Positions 16,613 through 24,516 of a stretch of 33,246 nt of DNA are shown here, one piece after another. Source of the stretch: CAZSAK01 sp964605155 (GTDB lineage Bacteria; Pseudomonadota; Gammaproteobacteria; SZUA-140); assembly GCA_964605155.1 (NCBI GenBank), contig CAZSAK010000025.1, positions 1 through 33,246 on the forward strand. Reading direction: 5' to 3'. The notes under the pieces were generated by a model. The model was not told the DNA's origin. It did no database searches and was given only the letters and a program-made list of their open reading frames with translations. The position numbers and the translations under genes are program-made. Within the stretch, counting starts at the first letter, position 1. Every line of letters begins with the position of its first letter.

Positions 16613-17530
16613 ATGGTTGTACGACGCATTTTTCAACAATCACTGTTCATGCTGTTGTTCTGTCTGCCGGTCTTAGGCAACACAGCCACTGACAGCAATG
16701 AAGAACTCTGGTACCAGATAGAGATCATTGTCTTCGAGAATATGGACCAGGCAGGTTTATCCTCTGAGGCCTGGCCGCTAAACCCCGGACTGCCGGATTT
16801 AGATAACATCATCGAACTCATGCCGCCACAGATAGCCGGCAGCAAGGACAGCGGGATGATCAATCTGGATAATACGATCTCCGGTGGTCCGGGGATGGGC
16901 GCTGTTTCCGGCAGCACCGCGGTCAACCCGAACATAACCGCCATGGGAACTGCCATGCCGGAACCCTATCAGTTACTTCCAGACGATGAACTCAATCTCA
17001 AGTCCCAGGAGATCAAGCTGTCATCATCGGAAAGGTATTACCCGTTGCTACACGTGGCGTGGAGACAACCGGTACTCTCAGAGGATGATGCCAAGGCGGT
17101 TCATATATACAGCCATATGGACGATTTGCAAACCGATGATGTTCAGGCATCGGCAGATTCCCTTGCGATTCCTCCATCCAGCGAATCCTTCATATACCAG
17201 ATTTCAACGAATAATGAACCGCCGTTAAAGGTCATCGACGGGACGGTAAAAGTCACTCTCGGAAAATATCTGCATCTGGATACCGACCTGCTCTATCGAA
17301 TACAGGCAGAGGATACCAATGAGTTCAGTATCTTCGGTTTCAGATCCAGAGACGAAACACCCGATGTGTTCAGGATGCATGAAAGCCGGCGTATGCGCAG
17401 TGGTGAGTTACATTATTTTGATCATCCCTTGTTCGGCATGCTCGCACTTATCACACCTTATCAACTTCCCGAACAGGAACTCGATAATGCCGAAACCATT
17501 CCACTGGATGATTCAACGTCCGGCGAATAA
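16613..17530 (+). CDS. CsiV-family exported protein
   Basis: This 305-aa protein has an N-terminal signal peptide (VVRRIFQQSLFMLLFCLPVL then GNTA) and a mature part beginning EELWYQIEIIVFEN, the typical start of the CsiV / DUF2803 family. Members are periplasmic, and in Vibrio CsiV is needed for cell shape and for activating the lipoprotein LpoA-PBP1a pathway. The middle is variable and rich in Ser, Gly and Asn. The C-terminal half (GTVKVTLGKYLHLDTDLLYR and RRMRSGELHYFDHPLFGMLA) is the conserved core. A TTG 11 codons upstream is an alternative start. Its place between mfd and the methylthioinosine phosphorylase gene matches the order in Pseudomonas. Confidence 0.88.
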   Translation: MVVRRIFQQSLFMLLFCLPVLGNTATDSNEELWYQIEIIVFENMDQAGLSSEAWPLNPGLPDLDNIIELMPPQIAGSKDSGMINLDNTISGGPGMGAVSGSTAVNPNITAMGTAMPEPYQLLPDDELNLKSQEIKLSSSERYYPLLHVAWRQPVLSEDDAKAVHIYSHMDDLQTDDVQASADSLAIPPSSESFIYQISTNNEPPLKVIDGTVKVTLGKYLHLDTDLLYRIQAEDTNEFSIFGFRSRDETPDVFRMHESRRMRSGELHYFDHPLFGMLALITPYQLPEQELDNAETIPLDDSTSGE

Positions 17531-17550
17531 AGCGAACAGAACATCACTAT

Positions 17551-18294
17551 TCAGATCAGGGGGGCAATGGTCTCCAACAGGATACGCGCCTTTTCAACAC
17601 CCTGTTTGAGATTCTTTTCAATCTCATCCATCCTGATCTGCTCTTCACCGCCCCGCCCGGCTGCCCAGTTCGCAACGATGGCGCAGGCTGCGTAACAAAG
17701 ATCCAGCTCGCGTGCCAGTGCCGCTTCCGGCATACCCGTCATTCCCACGATCGAGCAGCCATCGCGTTCCATTCGGTCTATTTCCGCGGCGGTTTCAAGC
17801 CTTGGACCCTGGGTTGCGCCGTAAGTCCCCCCTTCGATGGTATCAAGCGAACTCATTCGGCATCCGCGTATCAACAACTGGCGCAATTCTTCGCAATAGG
17901 GCTGGCTGAAATCGATATGGGTCACATGTGTCAGTCCTTCTTCAAAAAAGGTGTTCACACGCGACCACGTATAGTCAATGATCTGGTCAGGAATAACCAG
18001 TCGGCATGGCGACATGTCGGCGCGTATCCCGCCGACAGAGGCGATAGCAATCACACGCTTGACACCGGTATGCTCGAGCGCCCACATGTTCGCCCGGTAA
18101 TTGATACGATGCGGCGGGATGGTATGACCATAACCATGCCGTGCGACAAACACCACCTCCTTGCCGCACAGCACTCCGTGCGTCAACGGGCCGGAGGGCT
18201 CGCCATACGGCGTATGCACTACTTCCCTGCGGGTAAGCTCGAGACCTTTCAATGTAGTAAGACCGGTGCCGCCGATGATCGCCAGTTCAGCCAT
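17551..18294 (-). CDS. S-methyl-5'-thioinosine phosphorylase
   Basis: This purine nucleoside phosphorylase/MTAP-family enzyme splits methylthioinosine with phosphate into hypoxanthine and methylthioribose-1-phosphate. The 247-aa product has the phosphate-binding IIGGTGL at the N-terminus, RHGYGHTIPPHRINYRAN, TQGPRLET and the nucleoside-binding SIVGMTGMPEAALARELDL. At the base-binding site human MTAP has two Asp; here the segment reads VANWAAG with Asn 209, as in enzymes for 6-oxopurines. This argues for methylthioinosine rather than methylthioadenosine. The start at 18294 is preferred over ATG 18300 for its better-spaced GGTGA. The gene overlaps hpt by 8 nt, and hpt can use the hypoxanthine formed. 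Confidence 0.88.
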   Translation of the reverse strand: MAELAIIGGTGLTTLKGLELTRREVVHTPYGEPSGPLTHGVLCGKEVVFVARHGYGHTIPPHRINYRANMWALEHTGVKRVIAIASVGGIRADMSPCRLVIPDQIIDYTWSRVNTFFEEGLTHVTHIDFSQPYCEELRQLLIRGCRMSSLDTIEGGTYGATQGPRLETAAEIDRMERDGCSIVGMTGMPEAALARELDLCYAACAIVANWAAGRGGEEQIRMDEIEKNLKQGVEKARILLETIAPLI

Positions 18295-18841
18295 CTTCAT
18301 TCACCGCATAGATTCCGTTTGCGTTGCGCAGATAGCCTTTATAGTCCATCCCGTACCCGAATACGTAACGGTCTTCCACCTCGAGCCCGCAGAAATCGGC
18401 TGATATATTATTTTTTCTGTCGTGCAGCTTGTTCACCAGCACAGCGGTGTATACCTGCGACGCGCCGGCCGCCTCGCAACCGTTTATAATTGCTGCAAGG
18501 GTATGACCTTCATCGAGGATGTCATCGATCAGCAACACCGTGCGCCCCTCCAGGTCTTTCGAAGGTGTCACGATCCACTGGATGTCTCCACCCCGGGTAC
18601 CGTCTGCATAGCGTGTGGCGTGGATATAATCGATCTGCAAAGGAAAATTCAGCCGCGGTATCAATATGCCCGCCGGAACAATACCGCCGCGCAATATACA
18701 CATTACGATTGGATCGGTCCCTTCCATGCGTGCGGTGATATCACCCGCCAGCTTGTCAAATGCGGCCTCTACCTGTTGCGTGTTATACAGGCAATCGGCC
18801 CGTGACAGGACTGCCTGGGCTTGTTCGGCTGTAATAGACAT
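18287..18841 (-). CDS. hpt: Hypoxanthine-guanine phosphoribosyltransferase
   Basis: This enzyme joins hypoxanthine (and probably guanine) to PRPP, giving IMP or GMP, in cytoplasmic purine salvage. The 184-aa protein has the PRPP loop VLLIDDILDEGHTL near residue 98, the LRGG-like loop CILRGGIVPAG near 48, and the C-terminal base-binding region VEDRYVFGYGMDYKGYLRN. The gene starts 37 nt after the dihaem peroxidase gene and overlaps the methylthioinosine phosphorylase gene. That enzyme releases hypoxanthine, so the pair forms a two-step salvage route from methylthioinosine to IMP. The spacing suggests one transcript. Confidence 0.94.
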   Translation of the reverse strand: MSITAEQAQAVLSRADCLYNTQQVEAAFDKLAGDITARMEGTDPIVMCILRGGIVPAGILIPRLNFPLQIDYIHATRYADGTRGGDIQWIVTPSKDLEGRTVLLIDDILDEGHTLAAIINGCEAAGASQVYTAVLVNKLHDRKNNISADFCGLEVEDRYVFGYGMDYKGYLRNANGIYAVNEDG

Positions 18842-18878
18842 TTATCGTTTTTACCCCCTAATGATTGAAATTGTATTC

Positions 18879-19946
18879 TTATGGCAGTTGCAGTGTATCA
18901 CCGGGAATCTCCGGCAGACGCGGCATATACTGCGCCGGAAATTTTCCCGTCAGTGTGTTCAGGAATGCAATGATATCACTGACCTGCCGGCCGGTTAATT
19001 CCTTGTCCAGTTCCGTTTTCGCCATCACACGCACCGCCTCATCAAGTGTCCGGACGCTACCATTGTGAAAATATGGTGCTGTCAATACTACATTCCGCAA
19101 GCTTGGCACACGCCACATCCTTTTATGTATGTCTTCCCTGGTGACCAGATACCTGCCCAGATCATCGCTGAGCTTATACTGACTCTCATATGTGCTGCCC
19201 ACGAAATTGGGAAACAATTCATAGAAACCTTCACCCATCTGGAAGGCCAGCCCCGGTACCGGGCCGGAAAGATTGACCCAGAAATGGCAGGAGGCACATC
19301 CGACTTCTATAAACTCATGATGACCCCGCTTCGCGGCAGCCGGGATTGCCTGTTTATCCCCTTCGAGATAGTGATCAAACGGACTGTCCGGGGTCACCAA
19401 TGTGCGAATATAGACCGCAATTGCTTTGGCAATATTGTCATATGTGAGTGATCCGCTGTTATGAAACACTTTATCAAATTGATCTTGATAGCCGGGTATC
19501 CATGACAACCGCTGTGTCACACTCGCTTCATCGGACATCCCCATTTCCGTCGGACTGAGCATCTGGTCCCTGATGGCTGCTTCAAGGCTGGAGGCGCGTC
19601 CATCCCAGTAATATACCGTCTGATAGGCGACATTCCACAACGTCGGCGCCGAACGTCTGCCCGGCTTGCCCAGTGCGCCGACCGAGACCGCCCTGCCGTC
19701 CTCCCCGCCTGCCATGACATTATGACAGCTGTTGCAGGATACCGTCCCCGTACGGGACAACCGCACATCAAAAAACAATTGTTTGCCCAGAGCTGCCTTG
19801 GCGGGTGTCATCAGGTTGTCCTCCGGTATGGGAGGTTTCCTGGGCAAAGGCATGAACGCCTCGAACGCACCTGCCTGGTGAATAGCCGCGCACGCGCCCA
19901 GACTGGATATGATTATGAATATATGTGAGAAACGGCGCAGCAACAT
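18879..19946 (-). CDS. Dihaem cytochrome c peroxidase (CcpA/MauG family)
   Basis: This 355-aa periplasmic or membrane-anchored protein has two c-type haem sites: CNSCH near residues 71-75 and CASCH near 217-221. Around them are the bacterial peroxidase signatures LGKQLFFDVRLSRTGTVSC, PTLWNVAY, YYWDGRASSLEAA and APYFHNGSVRTLDEAV. Such enzymes reduce hydrogen peroxide with electrons from a small cytochrome c; MauG relatives oxidise proteins instead. The N-terminus is a signal peptide with both a possible lipobox (LGAC, Cys 19) and a signal peptidase I site (AGA before FEAF), so membrane anchoring is unsettled. ATG at 19946 is used rather than the TTG before it. It lies between an MscS channel and hpt, an unusual setting. 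Confidence 0.92.
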   Translation of the reverse strand: MLLRRFSHIFIIISSLGACAAIHQAGAFEAFMPLPRKPPIPEDNLMTPAKAALGKQLFFDVRLSRTGTVSCNSCHNVMAGGEDGRAVSVGALGKPGRRSAPTLWNVAYQTVYYWDGRASSLEAAIRDQMLSPTEMGMSDEASVTQRLSWIPGYQDQFDKVFHNSGSLTYDNIAKAIAVYIRTLVTPDSPFDHYLEGDKQAIPAAAKRGHHEFIEVGCASCHFWVNLSGPVPGLAFQMGEGFYELFPNFVGSTYESQYKLSDDLGRYLVTREDIHKRMWRVPSLRNVVLTAPYFHNGSVRTLDEAVRVMAKTELDKELTGRQVSDIIAFLNTLTGKFPAQYMPRLPEIPGDTLQLP

Positions 19947-19980
19947 CAATTCGATTTTTTCATGGTCTGATTATCCAGCG

Positions 19981-21111
19981 CTATGATGCGGACGGTTTCA
20001 CAGGGTTGTCTGCAGGTTCCGTTTTGAGCAGAACCTCCTCAGGAATATGGATCGTCGATGTGGGGAAGGCAACTTCCGCGCCATGTTCTGCGATGATGTC
20101 CTGAACGGCCAGCAATATCTTCTGCTTCACTTCATGGAATTCCGTCCATATGGTGGTACGGGTAAATGTATAGATAAAAAAGTCGAGAGATGAAGGCCCA
20201 AAAGAGGTGAAATTGACCATCAGGGTCTGACTTTGATCGATATCAGGATGGTTAACCAGCATGTCCTTAACATCGGCGACGATGTCCCGCATCTTGTTGC
20301 CGTCATCGTAACGGATCCCGATGGTTTCATAGATACGCCGATTGCTCATGCGCGAAGGGTTCTCGACAGCGATACTGGCAAATGTCGCATTAGGGACATA
20401 CAAGGGCCGTTTATCGAAGGTCCGGATACATGTCAATCGCCAACCGATTTGTTCCACATGCCCTTCAATATCCCGGTCCGGGGAACGGATCCAGTCTCCC
20501 ACCTGGAACGGACGGTCCAGGTAGATCATCAATCCACCGAAAAAATTGGCCAGTAAATCCTTGGCGGCAAAGCCGACCGCAATACCCCCGATACCACCGA
20601 AGGCGAGCACGCCTGAAATACTGAACCCCAGCGTCTGCAATGCAACCAGGCCCGATGTTATCAGGACCGAAAGGCGTAATAATTTACTCAGGGCATCGGC
20701 GGTAGTGCGGTCGAAAGCCGCGCCTCCACGCTCGCGAATCGTTACGTAATTGTTTTCGACCTCACCGATCAGCCTGATGAAGAACCAGGTTATGGTCGCA
20801 ATCACCGCAACATCGCGTATCGGTACGACAGCGGCAAAGATGGCCGCGTGTGTCTGCTGTTCGACGATCTGAGCCGCAAAGGCGATGCCGACCACCCAGA
20901 TCAGCAGACTCAATGGCCTGCGCAAGGCGTTGATCAACGCATCATCCCAGATGTTCCTGGTCTGTACGAGCTTGGCATAGAGCCTGTTCAACAACCGTTT
21001 CAGGAAAAAATTGATGAGCAGCGTGATAAACACCACGATGAACACCTGCGTGATCCAGCCACCGGCATCTGCGAGCAGGTTGTTCTGTGCGATTAGTTCC
21101 TTAAGATCCAT
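19981..21111 (-). CDS. MscS-family mechanosensitive ion channel
   Basis: This 376-aa inner-membrane protein has about five membrane segments (around residues 20-40, 65-85, 95-115, 145-165 and the pore helix at 170-205). The pore and beta-domain segment GIGGIAVGFAAKDLLANFFG then YLDRPFQVGDWI is the MscS signature. A cytoplasmic alpha/beta vestibule follows and the tail is polar. The number of segments before the pore is closer to YnaI-like channels than to three-segment MscS. Such channels open when membrane tension rises on hypo-osmotic shock. The gene lies 82 nt after nagZ, where only a weak AT-rich hairpin is seen, and 34 nt before the dihaem peroxidase gene. Confidence 0.94.
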   Translation of the reverse strand: MDLKELIAQNNLLADAGGWITQVFIVVFITLLINFFLKRLLNRLYAKLVQTRNIWDDALINALRRPLSLLIWVVGIAFAAQIVEQQTHAAIFAAVVPIRDVAVIATITWFFIRLIGEVENNYVTIRERGGAAFDRTTADALSKLLRLSVLITSGLVALQTLGFSISGVLAFGGIGGIAVGFAAKDLLANFFGGLMIYLDRPFQVGDWIRSPDRDIEGHVEQIGWRLTCIRTFDKRPLYVPNATFASIAVENPSRMSNRRIYETIGIRYDDGNKMRDIVADVKDMLVNHPDIDQSQTLMVNFTSFGPSSLDFFIYTFTRTTIWTEFHEVKQKILLAVQDIIAEHGAEVAFPTSTIHIPEEVLLKTEPADNPVKPSAS

Positions 21112-21193
21112 TGATATCTGCTGATCGTCTGTTTTGAATGTCTGTGTGTATGATAAAAAATGGCGTTATTCTATAACAAATGGAACCGGATTT

Positions 21194-22237
21194 TCATACC
21201 AGATCCAGGGTATGAGGGACGTCGTAGGATTCAACCTCCCTGACGGCCTGCTGCCATTTCGGGTCCATCTGAAGTGCCGCCCTGCTGATCCCGCGGTTGT
21301 TGTGCATACGTACAATGCGTAATCGGGATGCGGGATTATTCCACCCCTGGATCCCCTCGAGGACCTCCGCCATCGCATCAACGTTCTTGCATACCAGAAC
21401 CATATCACAACCGGCTCCGAGAGCCTGCCGGGCCCGCTCCGTTATATCCCCGGCTATACTGGCCCCCGCCATCTCCAGGTCATCACTGAAGACCACGCCC
21501 TGAAAAGCGAGCCGCTTGCGTAATACTTCCATGACCCAGAATGACGAAAACCCCGCCGGCCTGTCGTCGATACGATCATAGATCACATGTGCGAGCATGA
21601 CGCCCGCCATCCCGTAATGGATCATGCGCTCGAACGGTATCAAATCCTCCATCAGGATATCCTCGTAACGCCGGTGGTCACACGGCATCTCGGTATGCGA
21701 ATCCCCGCTGACGGATCCATGCCCGGGAAAGTGTTTGCCGGTCGCCATCATCCCCGCATTGTTCATACCATGCATATAGGCATGGCCCAGGTCGGCTACC
21801 ACTTCCGGATCATGATGAAATGCACGGTCTCCTATAACCTGACTGATACCTTTATCAAGGTCCAAAACCGGTGCAAAACTGATATCGATGCCTGCCATAG
21901 CCAGTTCCGTTGCCATCAACCAGCCGCTCAATCCCGCCAGGTGCCGGGCGCGCGCGGCGTCTTTATCATAGATATCCCCCAGCAATCTAACCGCGGGAAG
22001 TGATGTAAAACCATTGCGGAAACGCTGTACCCTGCCACCCTCCTGATCAACGGCGATCAACAAGCGGGGGTCACGCAGGGAATGGATCGTCGCAACCAGG
22101 GAATCGAGCTGTTCTACCATTTCGTAGTTGCGTGAAAACAGAATGACTCCGCCCACCATAGGATGCAACAGCATATCGCGTTCTTCGGGCTTGAGTTCAA
22201 GCCCGGTGATACCCACCATGACTGGGCCTAAGGACAT
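21194..22237 (-). CDS. nagZ: Beta-N-acetylhexosaminidase NagZ
   Basis: NagZ is a cytoplasmic family 3 glycoside hydrolase that removes GlcNAc from GlcNAc-anhydroMurNAc peptides during peptidoglycan recycling; its products can induce AmpC-type beta-lactamases. The 347-aa protein has IAVDQEGGRVQRFR, the loop KHFPGHGSVSGDSH with the catalytic His and Asp, and VVFSDDLEM with the catalytic nucleophile Asp. GGAG stands 8 nt before the ATG. It follows the permease gene at 22258 by 20 nt, so it shares a transcript with the peptide transporter and the YkuD enzyme. That context supports a wall-recycling locus. Confidence 0.97.
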   Translation of the reverse strand: MSLGPVMVGITGLELKPEERDMLLHPMVGGVILFSRNYEMVEQLDSLVATIHSLRDPRLLIAVDQEGGRVQRFRNGFTSLPAVRLLGDIYDKDAARARHLAGLSGWLMATELAMAGIDISFAPVLDLDKGISQVIGDRAFHHDPEVVADLGHAYMHGMNNAGMMATGKHFPGHGSVSGDSHTEMPCDHRRYEDILMEDLIPFERMIHYGMAGVMLAHVIYDRIDDRPAGFSSFWVMEVLRKRLAFQGVVFSDDLEMAGASIAGDITERARQALGAGCDMVLVCKNVDAMAEVLEGIQGWNNPASRLRIVRMHNNRGISRAALQMDPKWQQAVREVESYDVPHTLDLV

Positions 22238-22257
22238 ACTTTCATCTCCACAGATCG

Positions 22258-23049
22258 TTATCTCGCCTTAACATCCATCCAGTCACGCAACCTATCACCC
22301 AGCAAATTAACCGACAGCACAACCAACATTAACGCGATACCCGGCACCAGCACCATATGCGGTGCAACCAGCATGTAGCGTGTCCCCTCCCGGATCATGC
22401 TGCCCCATGAGGGATCGGGCGGTTGAATGCCAAGTCCCAGAAAAGACAGGCCGGCCTCTGCGATCACGACGCTTGCGACCGCGAAGGTTGCCTCGACGAT
22501 CAGCGGCGCCGATACCAGAGGCAGTAAATGACGCAGGATGATACGCGGGCGTCCGGCGCCCAACGCCACGGCGGCGTGGATATGATCCCTGTTCTTGAGC
22601 GCCATCACCTGGGCTCGGGTCAGGCGGGCGAAACCAACCCAGCCGATGACACTCAGGGCAATCACGACATTATTCAGGCCAGGACCCATCAGGCCTGCGA
22701 GTGCGATGGCAAGCAACAGTCCGGGGAATGCCAGGAATATATCGATGATCCGAACGATGACATGATCGAGCCACCCACCTGCGTATGCAGTTATTGCACC
22801 GATGATGGTCCCGATTACCAGCGAGATCAGTACAACCAACACGGATACGAAAAACGATATCCGCGCCCCTTCAACAAGCCTGTCCCACAATGGACGTCCC
22901 AGGTCGTCATATCCCAACCAGGCACCATGGCCGGGTGCCGCGAGGATCCTTGATAGCTCGATATGATCCGGCATCAACGGCAGCAATGATCCGAATGTCG
23001 CCAGGGTGAACCATACGACGAATATCCCGAGAGGCATCCAGTATCGCAT
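22258..23049 (-). CDS. Peptide ABC transporter permease, DppC/OppC type
   Basis: This is a 263-aa inner-membrane permease. It has an N-terminal membrane segment, a periplasmic loop, and the BPD_transp_1 core with about five further segments. The EAA loop that contacts the ATPase is seen as ALGAGRPRIILRHLLP, and AEAGLSFLGLGIQPPDPSWG is a hallmark of the DppC/OppC/NikC group. The start overlaps the DppB-type gene stop by 1 nt (TGATG), so the two are coupled. No ATPase gene follows; nagZ does. The substrate is probably a peptide, perhaps a wall peptide given the neighbours. Confidence 0.94.
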   Translation of the reverse strand: MRYWMPLGIFVVWFTLATFGSLLPLMPDHIELSRILAAPGHGAWLGYDDLGRPLWDRLVEGARISFFVSVLVVLISLVIGTIIGAITAYAGGWLDHVIVRIIDIFLAFPGLLLAIALAGLMGPGLNNVVIALSVIGWVGFARLTRAQVMALKNRDHIHAAVALGAGRPRIILRHLLPLVSAPLIVEATFAVASVVIAEAGLSFLGLGIQPPDPSWGSMIREGTRYMLVAPHMVLVPGIALMLVVLSVNLLGDRLRDWMDVKAR

Positions 23050-23978
23050 CAGGTGTCACCGAACAGGTGGATGCGCGGATCGAGTCCGGCATAGACCACA
23101 TCCGTTAAAGTGTTGACGATCACATAGGCGGTACTGATCAGCAATACACAAGCCTGCACAACGGGATAGTCGCGACGCTGGATGGCTTCGATCGTCAACT
23201 GCCCGATGCCCGGCCATGAAAACACGATTTCGGTGATGACCGCCCCGCCCAGCAGCACCCCGAGTTGCAGGCCCATCAGGGTAATCACAGGTAACAGGGC
23301 ATTGCGCATGGCATGGTGCAGGATCACAACGCCTTCGGAAAGACCCTTGGCACGCGCGGTACGTATATAGTCCTCGTTCAGCACCTCCAGCAACGAGGCC
23401 CTGATCATGCGTGACAGGATAGCGGCCAACGCCGTTCCCAGCGTAAGCGCGGGTAACACGAGCGATGCAGTCCCGCTCCTGCCACTGACGGGAAACCAGC
23501 CGAGCCAGAGTGAAAACACCAGGATCAGCAACGGCCCCATCCAGAAATTCGGGATCGAAATGCCCAGCAGCGAGAACGTCATCGCGCTACCGTCCCACAG
23601 GGTGTCCTTACGGATCGCGGCGATGATCCCGAGCGGAAATGCAATGATGATCGCGATGAACAGTCCGGCGATTGCAAGCTCCAACGTCGCGGGAATGCGC
23701 TCCAGCAACAGGTCCATGATCGGTCGTTTGGAGTGCAATGAGGTGCCGAGATCGAGGTGCAGTAATCCTTGCAGATAGTGGATCAATTGAATATGCACGG
23801 GGAGGTCCAGCTCCAGTGCATGACGCAGCGCCTCGCGATCGGCAGCCTGGCTGGTTTCACCCAGCATGACCTCGATCGGATCCCCCGGAACGAGGTGGAT
23901 CAACAGGAAGACCAGACAGGATACACCCAATATCACGATAGCGGCGCTGGCGAGACGGGAAAACAGAAAATTCAGCAT
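23049..23978 (-). CDS. Peptide ABC transporter permease, DppB/OppB type
   Basis: This is a 309-aa inner-membrane permease with six predicted membrane segments. Family marks are VFLLIHLVPGDPIEVMLGE after the first segment, the DLGTSLHSKRPI periplasmic part, and the EAA loop ARAKGLSEGVVILHHAMRNA. The open frame extends 58 codons upstream through the YkuD gene, but I place the start at MLNFLFSRLASA, which is the normal N-terminus and has AGGCG just before it, 10 nt after the YkuD stop. It pairs with the DppC-type gene. Transport would be powered by an ATPase encoded elsewhere. Confidence 0.93.
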   Translation of the reverse strand: MLNFLFSRLASAAIVILGVSCLVFLLIHLVPGDPIEVMLGETSQAADREALRHALELDLPVHIQLIHYLQGLLHLDLGTSLHSKRPIMDLLLERIPATLELAIAGLFIAIIIAFPLGIIAAIRKDTLWDGSAMTFSLLGISIPNFWMGPLLILVFSLWLGWFPVSGRSGTASLVLPALTLGTALAAILSRMIRASLLEVLNEDYIRTARAKGLSEGVVILHHAMRNALLPVITLMGLQLGVLLGGAVITEIVFSWPGIGQLTIEAIQRRDYPVVQACVLLISTAYVIVNTLTDVVYAGLDPRIHLFGDT

Positions 23979-23988
23979 AAACGCCTCG

Positions 23989-24492
23989 TCACGACTCCCT
24001 GATGAAGACACGCGTGCCGACATCCACCAGATCATACAAGCTGATAATATCGTCATTACGCATTCTGATACACCCGTGCGAACCCGCTTCGCCCATCCTG
24101 ACATCATCCGGGCTGCCGTGGATATAGATATAACGCTGCAGGGTATCGACATCGCCCGACTTGTTAAGTCCCTCCTCCAGACCGTCCAACCACAATATAC
24201 GGGTCAATATCCAGTCCCGGCCGGGATGTTGTGCGGATAATGCCGGTGAGTAGATTTCACCGGTCGGTTGGCGGCCCACAAAGACGGTATCGGCATCACA
24301 ACCTGCGCCGACCTTTTCATGGATGACATGCCAACCCCTGGGCGTGCATTCGCTGCCGTTCCTTTCCCCGGCGCCATTGCCGGCCGTCGATACCGGCGTA
24401 TCCATGAGAACGGTCTCACCCTCCATAAGGATCAGGCGTTGTTCTGCAAGATTGATTTCAATATGTCGTTGTGTGATCTGCCCGTCCTCCAC
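23989..24492 (-). CDS. Signal-less YkuD-domain enzyme, possible cytoplasmic L,D-carboxypeptidase
   Basis: This 167-aa protein is a single L,D-transpeptidase (YkuD) domain. The active site is complete: H125 and the SHGCIRM motif with H139, C141 and R143. There is no signal peptide, membrane segment or LysM domain, so it should stay in the cytoplasm. Signal-less YkuD proteins such as Acinetobacter ElsL act as L,D-carboxypeptidases on recycled wall peptides, replacing LdcA. Placement between a peptide-binding protein and peptide permeases, upstream of nagZ, supports that role. The GTG start is uncertain: GGAGGA lies just inside it. The frame continues from the preceding gene after its TGA. The transpeptidase alternative remains possible. 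Confidence 0.88.
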   Translation of the reverse strand: MEDGQITQRHIEINLAEQRLILMEGETVLMDTPVSTAGNGAGERNGSECTPRGWHVIHEKVGAGCDADTVFVGRQPTGEIYSPALSAQHPGRDWILTRILWLDGLEEGLNKSGDVDTLQRYIYIHGSPDDVRMGEAGSHGCIRMRNDDIISLYDLVDVGTRVFIRES

Positions 24493-24516
24493 GTACAGTT
24501 CCCGGCATCTGCAGGA

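Noticed and set aside
21155..21177. Small hairpin after nagZ followed by T residues
   Set aside because: The stem is only GTTAT/ATAAC with a 3-nt loop and the T-tract is several bases away; too weak for a terminator call.
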